In this document: positions 5,159-5,359 of the stretch, in pieces
How the letters are laid out: each line of letters begins with the position of its first letter
Position numbering within the stretch: position 1 is the first letter of the stretch
Source of the DNA: an uncultured euryarchaeote
GTDB lineage: Archaea > Thermoplasmatota > Poseidoniia > Poseidoniales > Poseidoniaceae
Direction of reading: 5' to 3'
Length of the DNA: 5,359 bases
Assembly (NCBI GenBank): GCA_937892665.1
Contig: CALBJF010000314.1
Location: 1 to 5,359 of the forward strand
Notes under the pieces: model-generated
The model's database searches: none
What the model was told of the DNA's origin: nothing
The model's input: only the letters and a program-made list of their open reading frames with translations
Translations under genes and position numbers: made by a program

Positions 5159-5359
5159 ACACGAAACTCCCAAAGCGAGTGAGATTCACCATCGATGTCC
5201 ATCCGTTTTTGTAAATGGATAAATTGGGATTTTCTCAATGCCCTCGTAATGATGTGAGATTCAACACTTCGGTCATGGTCACGAAGAGCCTCAACAATTT
5301 CACGAGTTGTCAGGGGGCCGTTTTTCCGGAGATATCCCACAATCCAATCGGCTTGTTGA
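5146..5359 (-). CDS. C-terminal part of an unrecognised winged-helix-like protein (5' partial)
   Basis: The frame is open to the window edge, so only the last 70 residues are visible. They begin QQADWIVGYLRKNGPLTTREIVEAL. The GTG at 5340 is an internal Val rather than a convincing start, because the helix-like QQADWIVGYL continues through it. The pattern of a hydrophobic helix (DWIVGYLRKNG), PLTTREIVEALRDH, then SHIITRALRKSQFIHL and a strand pair (KRMDI, SLWEFRV) resembles a winged helix-turn-helix, in which a P-L-T-x-x-E-I-x-x-x-L unit is common. The role could be DNA binding or protein contact; the upstream domain that would identify the protein is missing. Its stop overlaps the convergent cysJ-like gene by 7 bp. 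Coding is likely given the plausible fold and the stop position, but no family can be named. Confidence 0.6.
   Translation of the reverse strand, partial: QQADWIVGYLRKNGPLTTREIVEALRDHDRSVESHIITRALRKSQFIHLQKRMDIDGESHSLWEFRVDAQ

Noticed and set aside
1..5359. Mobile element, CRISPR array, toxin-antitoxin or other defence system
   Set aside because: No transposase, integrase, regularly spaced repeats, terminal inverted repeats or defence domains are visible; content looks like core chromosome.

Overview
The window looks like chromosomal DNA of an archaeon. The anchor is a full-length Orc1/Cdc6 initiator, with Walker A, Walker B, sensor 1, sensor 2 and a C-terminal winged helix. Moderate-to-low GC, tight packing, convergent stop codons only a few bases apart or overlapping, and a bacterial-type CysJ-like flavoprotein beside an Orc1 would fit a planktonic euryarchaeon of the Marine Group II (Poseidoniia) type. 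That placement is inference from gene content and style; no marker gene here fixes it.

Layout, left to right. (1) Positions 1-943, plus strand: the 3' part of a membrane-anchored family 2 glycosyltransferase, cut by the window edge. (2) 948-1514, minus: an unrecognised four-helix membrane protein, convergent with the glycosyltransferase across a 4-bp gap covered by a perfect inverted repeat. (3) 1553-2794, minus: orc1/cdc6, 38 bp upstream of and co-oriented with the membrane protein. (4) 2795-2990: the largest non-coding gap (196 bp), made of a GC-rich island next to the orc1 start and a very AT-rich stretch beyond it. (5) 2991-3785, minus: an RNase Z-like metallo-beta-lactamase-fold hydrolase. 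(6) 3902-5152, plus: a flavodoxin-less homologue of the CysJ sulfite reductase flavoprotein, divergent from the hydrolase. (7) 5146-5359, minus: the C-terminal end of an unrecognised winged-helix-like protein, overlapping the cysJ-like stop by 7 bp.

The genes do not form one obvious pathway: envelope glycosylation, replication initiation, RNA or phosphodiester hydrolysis, and NADPH-linked electron transfer are all represented. This reads as ordinary core-genome content. I see no mobile element, CRISPR array, tRNA, rRNA or defence system. The points most worth a second look are the orc1-proximal intergenic region (possible origin or structured leader), the stripped-down CysJ, and the inverted repeats centred on both convergent stop-codon junctions.
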